Source: CALARM01 sp964431735
GTDB lineage: Bacteria > Vulcanimicrobiota > SpSt-956 > JAKJGF01
Direction of reading: 5' to 3'
NCBI GenBank assembly: GCA_964431735.1
Contig: CAYSLJ010000033.1
Span: forward strand, 1 to 49,360
DNA length: 49,360 nt
Shown here: in pieces, positions 1 to 9,245 of the stretch
Layout: each line of letters starts with the position of its first letter
Position numbering within the stretch: position 1 is the first letter of the stretch
Position numbers and translations under genes: made by a program
The notes under the pieces: generated by a model
What the model was told of the DNA's origin: nothing
The model's database searches: none
What the model saw: only the letters and a program-made list of their open reading frames with translations

Positions 1-54
1 GGATGATAACCGTTCTAACAATTTGCCAGGGTTATTTTCTTACAGTCCCTAATT
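1..54. repeat. Right end of a 127-bp MITE-like element (family 1), cut by the window edge
   Basis: The first 50 or so bases match the right half of the elements at 12914-13040 and 28299-28425, including the shared stretches GTTCTAACAATTTGCCAGGG and TTATTTTCTTACAGTCCCTAA. The reverse complement of the end (TAGGGACTGTAAGAAAATAA) resembles the left end of the full copies (TAGGGGTTGTCAAGAAATAA), 17 of 22 positions over the full arm, so it is the terminal inverted repeat. The left half with its TRACGCG core should lie just outside the window. Confidence 0.75.
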
Positions 55-89
55 AAATTTTAATAAGTTATAAAATATACTATAAAAAA

Positions 90-117
90 GCTGATAGCTG
101 ATAGCTGATAGCTGATA
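90..117. repeat. Heptamer tandem array, GCTGATA x4
   Basis: Four perfect copies of the 7-bp unit GCTGATA, about 130 bp upstream of the nifJ start. It shares unit length, but not sequence, with the other intergenic arrays in this window. Confidence 0.9.
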
Positions 118-245
118 AATATTTTAGCTCAATTAACAGAGAGTGTCAAATTGTAGATTTTTTTTTCTGAAGAAGGAGTTACCCATGAATTAGAGAAAAC
201 TTATAATAATTTTTTATAAAACAAAGGAAAGGAGTTTTAGCTAAT

Positions 246-3200
246 ATGGTTAAACAAAAAATGGAGCCCTTTGACGGTAATACTGCAGCCAGTTATGTCG
301 CCTATGCATTCAGTGAAGTGGCAGCAATATATCCGATTACACCGTCATCTGTAATGGGCGAACTGGCAGACGAATGGGCTGCCCAGGGCAGAAAAAATAT
401 ATTCGATCAGGTATTGAAGGTCGTACAGATGCAGTCAGAAGGAGGAGCAGCAGGAGCAGTTCATGGTTCCCTCAGCGCAGGTGCCATGACTACAACCTAT
501 ACAGCATCACAGGGACTGTTACTTATGTTCCCCAATATGTTCAAAATCGCAGGAGAAATGCTTCCCACAGTATTTCACGTATCTGCCCGTTCTCTTGCAT
601 GTCAATCATTGTCCATATTCGGAGATCATTCCGATGTTATGGCAGCAAGAAGCACAGGCTTTGCCTTAATGGCAGCAGGCTCTGTCCAGGAAACACTGGA
701 CCTTGCCATTGTATCACATCTTGCCACTCTCAAATCAAGAGTACCTTTTGTAAACTTCTTTGACGGTTTCAGAACATCTCATGAAATTATGAAGGTTTAT
801 GTACCTGACTATAAGGATATGAAAGATCTCTTAGAATTAGACTATGTTCTTCAATTTCGAGACAGAGCCCTGAGACCTGACAAACCCTATGCAAAAACAG
901 GCGCTCAGAATCCTGACGTTTATTTTCAGGGAAGAGAAACAAGTAACAAATACTATGAAGTTACACCTGCCATAGTTCAGGAATATATGGATAAAGTAGC
1001 GGAGAAATTTGGCCGTCAGTATCATCTCTTTGATTATATAGGAGCAAAAGATGCTGAAAAGGTAATTATTGCCATGGGCAGCGGATGTGAAGCTATTGAA
1101 GAATGTGTAAATTATCTCACCAAAAAAGGAGAAAAAGTAGGAGCAATAAAAGTCCGTCTCTACAGACCTTTCTCCGTAGAAGCTTTTAAGAAAGCCATAC
1201 CGGAAAGTGTAAAGAAAATAGCAGTCCTTGACAGAACAAAAGAACCGGGAGCCATAGGAGAGCCTCTCTATCTTGACGTTAAAACCGCTCTTTCAGATAA
1301 AAACCTTGTTATTATAGGCGGCCGTTACGGTCTTTCTTCAAAAGAATTTACACCGACTATGGTAAAAGCTGTATATGATCATCTCGACAATGAATGTTTC
1401 CATGACTTTACAGTAGGTATTACTGATGATGTAACACACAGATCCGTAAAGATAAGGGAAGACATATCTGCAGAACAGAAAGGTATAGTAAGATGTAAAT
1501 TCTGGGGTCTCGGTTCGGACGGAACTGTAAGTGCAAATAAAAACTCCATAAAAATCATATGTGACCATACAGATATGTTCGGCCAGGGTTATTTTTCCTA
1601 TGATTCAAAGAAATCAGGAGGCATTACAGTATCACATCTCCGTTTCGGTAAAGAACCAATTCAGTCTACCTATTTACTGAAAGAAGCAGATTTTGTGGCA
1701 TGCCATAATCCTGCCTATATAGGAAGATACGACCTTCTGGAAGGTATTGTTGAAGGAGGAACATTCCTTCTCAATTCTCCGTGGAAATCAGAAGACGTAT
1801 TTGACCATCTTACTGAAGATCTTCAAAAAACCATTATAGATAAAAAACTTAAATTCTATAATATTGATGCCCTCAAGATTGCAGAAGACGTAGGGCTGGG
1901 GAATCGTATAAGCACTGTCATGCAGGCTGCATTCTTCAAGATTTCAGGCGTTCTGGATGAAAAAGAAGCTATAGAACTTGTAAAAGGTGCTATCAAGAAA
2001 ACCTTCGGTAGAAAAGGTGAAAATATTGTAAAAATGAACTGGGACTGTGTTGACAGAACTTCAGAAGCCCTTGTTCAGGTTAAAGTGCCGGAAACTATTA
2101 CAAAATCTGCAAAGGTACCCAAATTAATACCTGATGATGCTATACCTTTTGCCCATGATGTAATAGAACCGATTATGCATCTCAAGGGAGACCATATACC
2201 GGTATCCAAAATGCCACTTGACGGATATACACCTACTGCTACAACAAAACTGGAAAAAAGAGGAGTTGCACCTTTTGTTCCTCACTGGATAGCAGAAAAC
2301 TGTATACAGTGCAATCAGTGCTCTTTTGTATGTCCTCATGCAACAATAAGAGCAAAACAGATTGATCCTGCAGATCTTAATAATGCACCTGCCACATTCA
2401 ATACTCTGAAATCCAGTACAAAGAACACCAGAGATCTGAAATATAAAGTTCAGGTATATATTGAAGATTGTGTCGGATGCGGTTCATGTGTACAGACATG
2501 TCCTGCAAAGACAAAAGCCCTTGAGATGAAACCCCTTGCTGAAGAAAGAGAAAAAGGAGAAGCAAAGAATGCAGAATTCTTTGATAAACTCCCTGACAAT
2601 GTAGTTGACGGTATCGATCCCAATACGTTGAAAGGCAGTCAATTCCTTCAGCCATTATTTGAGTTCTCCGGAGCCTGTGCCGGATGCGGTGAAACTCCCT
2701 ATGTAAAACTTACAACCCAGTTATTCGGAGACAGAATGATTATAGCCAATGCTACAGGATGTTCTTCTATTTATGGAGGAACATTCCCGACCATGCCTTA
2801 CTGTGTAACAAAATCCGGTAAAGGACCTGCATGGGCAAATTCTCTGTTTGAAGATAATGCTGAATATGGATTTGGCTTCCGTCTTGCTGTAGACTCAAAC
2901 AGAAAACAGCTTGCCTATAATGTGGATAAATTACTCGAAGTCGGTACAACTCCTGCTCTTGAAGAAGTTTTAAAAAAGGGCAAAGAATTATGGAAAGCTG
3001 TAAATAATGAGGCAAAAGACAATGCGGAAAAAATAAAAGCATTACTGCCTGAGGCTTTAAAATCTGCACAAAGCGAGAATATTCCTGTCATCAAAAAGAT
3101 TATAGAACTTCAGGATTATTTTGTTGATAAGAGCATATGGGCCTTCGGAGGAGACGGATGGGCTTATGATATAGGTTATGGCGGTCTTGACCATGTCCTT

Positions 3201-3776
3201 GCCTGTGGTTATAATGTCAATGTTCTTGTACTTGATACAGAGGTATATTCAAATACAGGCGGACAATCTTCTAAAGCAACACCTCTTGCATCAACAGCAA
3301 AATTTGCTACAGCAGGCAAACGTACAGGCAAAAAAGATCTGGGGCTTATGGCAATGTCCTATGGTTATGTATATGTAGCATCTGTTGCTATGGGAGCAAA
3401 TAAAAACCAGACTCTAAAAGCATTCCTTGAAGCAGAATCCTATGAAGGACCATCACTTATAATAGCCTATTCACCCTGTATAAACCATGGTATCAATATG
3501 AGTAAATCACAGGATGAAGAAAGGCTTGCAGTAGAATGCGGTTACTGGCCTCTTTACAGATATGACCCACGACTTGCTGAAGCAGGTAAGAATCCTCTTA
3601 TATTCGAATCTAAAGAACCAAAAGAAGCTTTTTCAAATTATCTAAACAATGAAAATCGTTACAGGATGTTAAAACGCATATGTCCTGACGAAGCACAATC
3701 TCTATTTGAAGCAGCAGAAAAAGATGCAAAGAGAAGATTTGAATATTATAAAAAACTTGCAGGGCTGCAGTATTAA
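246..3776 (+). CDS. nifJ: Pyruvate:ferredoxin (flavodoxin) oxidoreductase, single-chain
   Basis: Oxidatively decarboxylates pyruvate to acetyl-CoA and CO2 in the cytoplasm and passes electrons to ferredoxin or flavodoxin, a core step of anaerobic energy metabolism. At 1176 residues it has the usual length of the homodimeric enzyme with all domains on one chain. The N-terminal part carries the pyruvate-binding motif YPITPSS (about residues 29-35). A two-cluster ferredoxin domain starts at CIQCNQCSFVCP (C686) and CVGCGSCVQTCP (C742). Further on come CAGCGETPYVKL, which supplies ligands of the third cluster, the ThDP motif GGDGWAYDIG (D970) and the loop NTGGQSSKATP. The ATG is preceded by AAAGGAAAGGAG. 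It stands alone; the downstream glycan genes are separated by a heptamer hairpin. No truncation or missing key residue is visible. Confidence 0.97.
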   Translation: MVKQKMEPFDGNTAASYVAYAFSEVAAIYPITPSSVMGELADEWAAQGRKNIFDQVLKVVQMQSEGGAAGAVHGSLSAGAMTTTYTASQGLLLMFPNMFKIAGEMLPTVFHVSARSLACQSLSIFGDHSDVMAARSTGFALMAAGSVQETLDLAIVSHLATLKSRVPFVNFFDGFRTSHEIMKVYVPDYKDMKDLLELDYVLQFRDRALRPDKPYAKTGAQNPDVYFQGRETSNKYYEVTPAIVQEYMDKVAEKFGRQYHLFDYIGAKDAEKVIIAMGSGCEAIEECVNYLTKKGEKVGAIKVRLYRPFSVEAFKKAIPESVKKIAVLDRTKEPGAIGEPLYLDVKTALSDKNLVIIGGRYGLSSKEFTPTMVKAVYDHLDNECFHDFTVGITDDVTHRSVKIREDISAEQKGIVRCKFWGLGSDGTVSANKNSIKIICDHTDMFGQGYFSYDSKKSGGITVSHLRFGKEPIQSTYLLKEADFVACHNPAYIGRYDLLEGIVEGGTFLLNSPWKSEDVFDHLTEDLQKTIIDKKLKFYNIDALKIAEDVGLGNRISTVMQAAFFKISGVLDEKEAIELVKGAIKKTFGRKGENIVKMNWDCVDRTSEALVQVKVPETITKSAKVPKLIPDDAIPFAHDVIEPIMHLKGDHIPVSKMPLDGYTPTATTKLEKRGVAPFVPHWIAENCIQCNQCSFVCPHATIRAKQIDPADLNNAPATFNTLKSSTKNTRDLKYKVQVYIEDCVGCGSCVQTCPAKTKALEMKPLAEEREKGEAKNAEFFDKLPDNVVDGIDPNTLKGSQFLQPLFEFSGACAGCGETPYVKLTTQLFGDRMIIANATGCSSIYGGTFPTMPYCVTKSGKGPAWANSLFEDNAEYGFGFRLAVDSNRKQLAYNVDKLLEVGTTPALEEVLKKGKELWKAVNNEAKDNAEKIKALLPEALKSAQSENIPVIKKIIELQDYFVDKSIWAFGGDGWAYDIGYGGLDHVLACGYNVNVLVLDTEVYSNTGGQSSKATPLASTAKFATAGKRTGKKDLGLMAMSYGYVYVASVAMGANKNQTLKAFLEAESYEGPSLIIAYSPCINHGINMSKSQDEERLAVECGYWPLYRYDPRLAEAGKNPLIFESKEPKEAFSNYLNNENRYRMLKRICPDEAQSLFEAAEKDAKRRFEYYKKLAGLQY

Positions 3777-3785
3777 GAAGCAGTA

Positions 3786-3853
3786 GTAGTGAATGGTGAG
3801 TAGTGAGAGGTGAATAAATCACTTCTACTCACTACTCACTACTCACTACTCAT
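3786..3853. repeat. Inverted heptamer arrays, (RTRGTGA)4 facing (TACTCAC)4
   Basis: Between nifJ and rfbG the left arm has four 7-bp units (GTAGTGA, ATGGTGA, GTAGTGA, GAGGTGA). The right arm has four TACTCAC/T units, which are the reverse complement. The arms could form a stem of about 28 bp with a short loop. The array ends 6 bases before the rfbG ATG. It might act as a terminator for nifJ or as a leader hairpin for rfbG; neither is shown. Confidence 0.85.
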
Positions 3854-3859
3854 TTTATT

Positions 3860-4945
3860 ATGATAAACAAAAACTTCTGGAAAAACAAAAAAATATTTTT
3901 AACAGGCCATACAGGTTTTAAAGGTTCATGGCTTTGTCTCTGGCTTTCTTCCCTCGGTGCAGATATAACAGGTTATGCTCTCAGTCCTCCGACAGAACCG
4001 GCTTTGTTCAATCTATGCCGGATTGATAAACTCGTTAATTCTATAATCTCTGATATAAGGAACAGAGATAGGTTGAAGAAAAAAATGATTGAAACAGAGC
4101 CTGATATAGTTATACACATGGCAGCACAGCCAATCGTGAGAGAATCATACATAAATCCGGTTGAGACCTATGAAATAAATGTCATGGGCACAGTAAATAT
4201 GCTGGAAGCAGTAAGGGTATGTAAAACAGTGAGAGCAGTTATCAATGTAACGACAGACAAATGCTATGAAAACAAAGAATGGCTCTGGGGTTACAGAGAA
4301 CATGACCCTCTATGCGGTTATGACCCCTATTCAAACAGCAAGTCCTGTTCGGAACTCGTAACAAGTTCCTACAGGAATTCCTTTTTCAATCAGAAAGATG
4401 ATAAATCTCATAAAGCAGGCCTTGCATCGGCAAGATCAGGAAATGTCATAGGAGGAGGAGACTGGGCTAAAGACAGACTGATACCTGATTGTATCAGATC
4501 AATTCTGAAGAAAGAGAAAATAATCATAAGAAATCCTAACTCTATAAGGCCATGGCAGCATGTGCTGGAACCTCTGAGCGGTTATATACTACTGGCAGAA
4601 AAACTTTATAAAAATAGCTCTAAATATTCGGAAGGATGGAATTTCGGACCTGACGATAAGGATACAAAACCAGTAGAGTGGATCGTAAGAAAAATATGTG
4701 AGAAATGGGGGTATGGAGCAGATTATAAAATAGATAAAGGAAAACATCCTCATGAAGCCCATTATCTTAAACTGGACTGCTCAAAAGTAAAATCTCGCCT
4801 CCGGTGGTATCCTCGATGGAATCTTGAGGAAGCTATAGATAAAATCATCGAATGGACAGCAGCCTATAAAGATAAAAAAGATTTAAGAGAAATATGCTTG
4901 AAACAGATAGAGGAATATATGAGTAATAAAAGATATATGGAATAA
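3860..4945 (+). CDS. rfbG: CDP-glucose 4,6-dehydratase
   Basis: Converts CDP-D-glucose to CDP-4-keto-6-deoxy-D-glucose, the committed step to CDP-3,6-dideoxyhexoses and related sugars of surface polysaccharides. This 361-residue extended SDR protein has the NAD-binding motif TGHTGFKG (residues 15-22), the catalytic TTDK (131-134) and the YxxxK pair Y157/K161. The stretch GYALSPPTEPALF is typical of RfbG rather than of dTDP-glucose dehydratases. The ATG has no clear ribosome binding site because the heptamer hairpin ends six bases upstream. The next step is encoded by the RfbH domain at 5171. The cytidylyltransferase that would make CDP-glucose (RfbF) is not in the window. Confidence 0.93.
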   Translation: MINKNFWKNKKIFLTGHTGFKGSWLCLWLSSLGADITGYALSPPTEPALFNLCRIDKLVNSIISDIRNRDRLKKKMIETEPDIVIHMAAQPIVRESYINPVETYEINVMGTVNMLEAVRVCKTVRAVINVTTDKCYENKEWLWGYREHDPLCGYDPYSNSKSCSELVTSSYRNSFFNQKDDKSHKAGLASARSGNVIGGGDWAKDRLIPDCIRSILKKEKIIIRNPNSIRPWQHVLEPLSGYILLAEKLYKNSSKYSEGWNFGPDDKDTKPVEWIVRKICEKWGYGADYKIDKGKHPHEAHYLKLDCSKVKSRLRWYPRWNLEEAIDKIIEWTAAYKDKKDLREICLKQIEEYMSNKRYME

Positions 4946-4964
4946 TATAAGGGAGGTATTTCTC

Positions 4965-5180
4965 ATGCATAGAGCAATAGAAGCTTTTTATGAAAACGGA
5001 GAGATTAAACTTCTGGAAGATCTGGGGGTAAAAAAAGCAAAATTATATATCATAGTAATAGAAGATGAAACAGAAAATTTCCAGTGGAATATTGATGATG
5101 AAAGTAAAATATTAAATACAATCACTGCAAGAACAATAGAAGAATGGCATAACGATGAGGAAGATAAGATATGGAAATAA
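4965..5180 (+). CDS. Putative antitoxin of a PemK/MazF-type pair
   Basis: Small 71-residue acidic protein. Its start, MHRAIEAFYENGEIKLLE, resembles the short AF2212-like (DUF104) antitoxins that often precede PemK/MazF toxins. It has a strong ribosome binding site (GGGAGGTAT) and overlaps the next gene by 10 bases, the usual coupling of antitoxin and toxin. The next frame does begin with a PemK-like domain, but that domain is fused to the sugar enzyme RfbH. The family assignment rests on length, N-terminal pattern and context, so it is tentative. Confidence 0.65.
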   Translation: MHRAIEAFYENGEIKLLEDLGVKKAKLYIIVIEDETENFQWNIDDESKILNTITARTIEEWHNDEEDKIWK

Positions 5181-6817
5181 ATATTGGAGACATTATTTTA
5201 GCTAAAATTATATTTACAGATTTATCTCAAACTAAATTAAGGCCAGTAATGATAATAAAAAAGTTAAATTATAGTGATTTTCTTGCTTTACCTGTAACCA
5301 GCCAGAAATCGGATAAAATATTACCGAATGAAATACTTATAAAAAAAGATAATTTTGAGACAGGCACGATTCCGGTAACTTCAAAAATAATACTATCAAA
5401 ACCTCTTGTAATTCATAAAGATATATATATAAAAACCTTCGGTAAAGTAAAAAAAGATTTCCTTGAAAACATATTGAGAAAACTGACAATAGATGCTGCA
5501 GTCAACCACTATGAAGTAAAGCATAAAAAAGATAAACCTTTTCATCAGGGAGATAATATAACCTACGGAGGAAGAATTTTTGACGAAAAAGAAATTATAA
5601 ATCTTATAGATTCATCCCTCGACTTCTGGCTTACCACAGGAAGATATGCAGAAAAATTTGAACATGAGTTTGCTGAATTCCTGGGAGTAAAACACTGTTC
5701 TCTTACAAATTCCGGTTCATCGGCAAACCTCCTTGCTTTCATGGCTCTCACATCAAAAGAACTCGGCTCACGAAGAATAAATAAAGGTGACGAAGTGATA
5801 ACAGTGGCAGCAGGATTTCCTACTACAGTAACACCGATAATACAGTACGGAGCAGTACCTGTTTTTGTGGACATAAGTCTTCCCTCTTACAATATAGATA
5901 CAGGTAATCTCGAAAAAGCACTCTCAGAAAAAACAAAAGCTGTATTTCTTGCCCATACTATGGGTAATCCCTTCGATTTGCAGAAAGTGAAAGATTTCTG
6001 TGGCAGACATAATCTATGGCTTATAGAAGATAACTGTGATTCCCTGGGGGCAAAATATTTATATAAGGGAGAATGGAAATACACTGGAACAATAGGACAT
6101 TTAGGGACATCAAGCTTCTATCCTCCCCATCATATGACCATGGGAGAAGGGGGAGCAGTATATACACAGGATACACGGTTAAAAAGACTTGTAGAATCTT
6201 TTCGTGACTGGGGCAGAGACTGCTGGTGTATGTCAGGTCATGATAATACGTGCAAAAAACGATTCAATCAGCAATTCGGAGAATTACCTTTCGGATATGA
6301 TCATAAATATGTCTTTTCACATTTAGGTTATAACCTGAAGGTAACAGATCTTCAGGCATCCATAGGATGTGCTCAACTGAAGAAACTCCCTGATTTTATT
6401 CAGGCAAGAAAGAAAAACTGGAAATTATTGAGAGAAGGTCTGAAAGATTTATCTGATAAATTTATATTGCCGGAAGCTACAAAAAATTCAGATCCGAGCT
6501 GGTTCGGGTTTTTGCTGACAGTAAAAGAAGAGGCAGGTTTTACAAGGGACGACATAGTGGAATATCTTGAGACAAATAAGATACAGACGAGAATGCTCTT
6601 TGCAGGAAACCTGATAAAACATCCATGTTTTGATGAAATGAGAAAAGAAGGTAAAGGATACAGAATTGCAGGAGACCTGGCAATTACTGATAAAATAATG
6701 AAGGATACATTCTGGATTGGAGTATATCCCGGTATGACAGAAGAAATGATTTATTTTATTATTAAAACGATTAATAAATATACTGAAAAAAATTCAGTCA
6801 AAAATTTCACATTATAA
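5171..6817 (+). CDS. rfbH: PemK/MazF-like domain fused to CDP-4-keto-6-deoxy-D-glucose 3-dehydrase (RfbH/DdhC)
   Basis: A 548-residue protein with two unrelated parts. Residues 1 to about 106 read as a PemK/MazF-like domain: GDIILAKIIFTDLSQTKLRP, then ALPVTSQ, then a C-terminal helix with KVKKDFLENILRKL. Residues of about 110-548 are a full-length RfbH, the PLP and [2Fe-2S] enzyme that removes the 3-hydroxyl from CDP-4-keto-6-deoxyglucose. It keeps the family's histidine in place of the PLP lysine (PPHHMTMGEGG) and the cluster ligands in the pattern C-x-C-x7-C (DCWCMSGHDNTC). The junction has no stop and no in-frame ATG. An in-frame TTG near 5473 has no ribosome binding site, so RfbH seems to be made only as the fusion. 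The first ATG (5171) follows GAGGAAG. Whether the toxin half still cleaves RNA cannot be judged. Confidence 0.88.
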   Translation: MEINIGDIILAKIIFTDLSQTKLRPVMIIKKLNYSDFLALPVTSQKSDKILPNEILIKKDNFETGTIPVTSKIILSKPLVIHKDIYIKTFGKVKKDFLENILRKLTIDAAVNHYEVKHKKDKPFHQGDNITYGGRIFDEKEIINLIDSSLDFWLTTGRYAEKFEHEFAEFLGVKHCSLTNSGSSANLLAFMALTSKELGSRRINKGDEVITVAAGFPTTVTPIIQYGAVPVFVDISLPSYNIDTGNLEKALSEKTKAVFLAHTMGNPFDLQKVKDFCGRHNLWLIEDNCDSLGAKYLYKGEWKYTGTIGHLGTSSFYPPHHMTMGEGGAVYTQDTRLKRLVESFRDWGRDCWCMSGHDNTCKKRFNQQFGELPFGYDHKYVFSHLGYNLKVTDLQASIGCAQLKKLPDFIQARKKNWKLLREGLKDLSDKFILPEATKNSDPSWFGFLLTVKEEAGFTRDDIVEYLETNKIQTRMLFAGNLIKHPCFDEMRKEGKGYRIAGDLAITDKIMKDTFWIGVYPGMTEEMIYFIIKTINKYTEKNSVKNFTL

Positions 6818-6843
6818 ATCTGGAACAGAAAGGATTTGAATAA

Positions 6844-7944
6844 ATGTTAGTAAGTATTATTGTTCCTGTATATAATGCTGAAAATTTTTTAAACAGGTCT
6901 ATTAACAGTGTATTAAATCAGAGTTATAAAAAGCTTGAGCTTATACTCGTTAATGATGGCTCCACTGATAACAGCGAAAAGATATGTAACAATTACGGCA
7001 TGACCGATAAAAGAATTAAAGTGATTTCTAAAAAAAACGGCGGCCCTGCTGCAGCAAGGAATACAGGTGTCAGTTATGCTACAGGATACTTTATATTTTT
7101 TCTTGATGCAGATGATTTTATCGAAGAAAATGCCATAGAAAGATTAATCACTATTTATAACCAGTATCAACCTGATATGGTTATGGGAAATTTTAATAAG
7201 CTTGAAAAAAATAATGAAATAATAAAACAAAAAGTTTCATTTCACCCGGACAATGAGCTTTTTCAGGAGCATATTAAAGAATTATCAAAAACAGATATTG
7301 TAAATTATGTAAGACATTTTCTTAAACATCCAAGTAACCATCTAATCAGTTACTGCTGGGCACGGTTATATAAATCATCAATTATTAAAGAAAATGATAT
7401 AGCGGCAAATAAAGACATGCGTCTTTTTGAAGATTTCGTTTTTAATCTGGATTATCTGAAATATACCAGTAAAATTGTATTTCTTAATGAAGGTATATAT
7501 ATATATGTTATGCACAGCAGCCATATATCTGCCAGTATGGCTATTGTCAACAGTGATAGTTTAATCCATGACATGGAGATCTTCAGGATTAAAGCAAGTG
7601 AATTTCTTCAGAAAAAAAATACCGGCAAAGGAAAGAAATTGAGTAAAACTGATATAAAACAGGAAGTAGGTCACACACTTATTCATTATGTTATTATATT
7701 TTTGATTCGTTCATGCAGGTTACTCAATAAAAATAATAGAAACATAATTTACAGAGAAATAGAAAAACTTATAAATGCCGATATTCTTAAAGATAGTTTA
7801 CAGTATTATTCACCATCAAAGGGTAATAGCAAAATACTGCCTTTATTAATGAAGCATAAATTAATTGATTTACTTATGGATTATTGCCAGTACAGGGCTT
7901 ATAAAAGATATGGGAAACCGGAGGAAGATATAAAAAATGAATAA
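6844..7944 (+). CDS. Glycosyltransferase family 2
   Basis: A 366-residue GT-A enzyme that probably transfers a sugar from a nucleotide donor to a growing glycan at the inner membrane face. Visible motifs are SIIVPVYNAENF at the start, ILVNDGSTDNS and the metal-binding FLDADDF near residue 90. No membrane segment is evident. The start ATG follows AAAGG, and the stop overlaps the next gene by 8 bases, indicating translational coupling. Donor and acceptor cannot be predicted. Confidence 0.9.
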   Translation: MLVSIIVPVYNAENFLNRSINSVLNQSYKKLELILVNDGSTDNSEKICNNYGMTDKRIKVISKKNGGPAAARNTGVSYATGYFIFFLDADDFIEENAIERLITIYNQYQPDMVMGNFNKLEKNNEIIKQKVSFHPDNELFQEHIKELSKTDIVNYVRHFLKHPSNHLISYCWARLYKSSIIKENDIAANKDMRLFEDFVFNLDYLKYTSKIVFLNEGIYIYVMHSSHISASMAIVNSDSLIHDMEIFRIKASEFLQKKNTGKGKKLSKTDIKQEVGHTLIHYVIIFLIRSCRLLNKNNRNIIYREIEKLINADILKDSLQYYSPSKGNSKILPLLMKHKLIDLLMDYCQYRAYKRYGKPEEDIKNE

Positions 7945-9151
7945 AAAAGATATTATAAGTGAAATCAAAGCAACAGAACTACCAGTCATAATATACGGAG
8001 CAGGTGTTGTTGGCAAAACTCTACTGACTATCTGTAAAAATGAAGGGATTAAAATCGAGTGTTTTTGTGATAGCAGCAAAAAAGTAGCTCAGTCAAATTT
8101 TTGTGACATGAAAGTAATATATGCCCATGATTTAAAACATAAGTATAGAGATGCCATATTTTTAATATCATCTGCAGCTATAAAAGATGTTGTTGATTTA
8201 CTTATAAATTCAGGATTTTCAAACTGGTATGCCGGTGGTTTATTATTAAAAGATATGGATGTTTCTCAAAATCAAACGGACAGTTCTATAGATTATACTA
8301 AATTTGCACTGGAAAATTGCATATTATGTCACGATGGCTATCTAAATCCTGATAAACTTTTTTTAAGAAGTATTGACCTTATCATTACAGAGCGTTGTTC
8401 TTTAAAGTGCAGGGATTGCTCCAATCTTATGCAGTATTACGAAAAGCCTGAAGACTGTAATATAGATATGTTATTAAAGTCTATTGATATTTTTTTTACA
8501 GTATTTGACGAAGTTATGGATTTTCGGCTTATCGGTGGAGATGTATTTATGAACAAAAACTGGCACATAATAGTCAGAAAACTGTCAGATGAAACAAGAG
8601 CAAAAAGAATCGTATTATATACAAACGGAACTATTATTCCTCAGAAGAAATATATTCCGGTGTTAAAAAATGATAAAGTACTTATTATTGCAACTAATTA
8701 TGGTGCCTTATCAAAAAAGCTGGGAGAACTAAAAAAAATGATGGAAGAAAATAAAATCGCTTATTACATACTCGAAATAACAGAGTGGCTTGATTGTTCA
8801 TCCATTACACCACATAATCGCAATGTCGAACAAAATAAAGAAATATTTAAAAACTGCTGTGCAAAAAATATGGCCACTTTATCTGACGGAAAATTATTCA
8901 GATGTCCTTATGGAGCCAATGCACACAGACTGAAGGCAGTACCGGACAGCAAGAGAGATTATGTTGATCTGTTTCACCTGTCTGACACTGAAGATAGAAA
9001 AAACATAAAAAATAATGTCAGAAAATATCTTTTAAATAAAGATTATCTTGATTTATGTGATTATTGCAGCGGCAGACCATTATCTGGTAATGAAATACCA
9101 CCTGCTATACAGACAAAAAAACCTTTAACATATAAAAAATATGAAAGATAA
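7937..9151 (+). CDS. Radical SAM protein with N-terminal GxGxxG-like domain
   Basis: A 404-residue protein of the glycan cluster. Residues of about 14-105 form a Rossmann-like domain (VIIYGAGVVGKTLL) like those next to glycan-modifying enzymes. The radical SAM cluster motif follows as C154-x3-C158-x2-C161 (ERCSLKCRDCSN). A cysteine-rich C-terminal part (FKNCCAKN, FRCPYGA, DLCDYCSG) may bind an auxiliary Fe-S cluster, as SPASM/twitch domains do. Translation is coupled to the preceding glycosyltransferase (8-base overlap, GGAGGAAG upstream). It may modify a sugar or lipid-linked intermediate; the reaction is unknown. Confidence 0.85.
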   Translation: MNKKDIISEIKATELPVIIYGAGVVGKTLLTICKNEGIKIECFCDSSKKVAQSNFCDMKVIYAHDLKHKYRDAIFLISSAAIKDVVDLLINSGFSNWYAGGLLLKDMDVSQNQTDSSIDYTKFALENCILCHDGYLNPDKLFLRSIDLIITERCSLKCRDCSNLMQYYEKPEDCNIDMLLKSIDIFFTVFDEVMDFRLIGGDVFMNKNWHIIVRKLSDETRAKRIVLYTNGTIIPQKKYIPVLKNDKVLIIATNYGALSKKLGELKKMMEENKIAYYILEITEWLDCSSITPHNRNVEQNKEIFKNCCAKNMATLSDGKLFRCPYGANAHRLKAVPDSKRDYVDLFHLSDTEDRKNIKNNVRKYLLNKDYLDLCDYCSGRPLSGNEIPPAIQTKKPLTYKKYER

Positions 9152-9245
9152 AAAAACTTATTCTGTAAATTCAGAGGATAATGGCATTTAGTTAAGAAAA
9201 ATATAGTAATCTGAATAAATGTCAAAAATTAAGAAAGGTAATTCT

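Noticed and set aside
170..189. Two-codon leader frame (AAGGAG then ATG AAT TAG) upstream of nifJ
   Set aside because: Probably chance in AT-rich DNA; nothing links it to control of nifJ.
5473..6817. Separate translation of RfbH from an internal start
   Set aside because: The only candidate near the junction is a TTG with no ribosome binding site; there is no ATG before the conserved RfbH core.
9219..9245. Upstream ATG for the second radical SAM gene
   Set aside because: No ribosome binding site before it, while AGAAAGG precedes the ATG at 9246.
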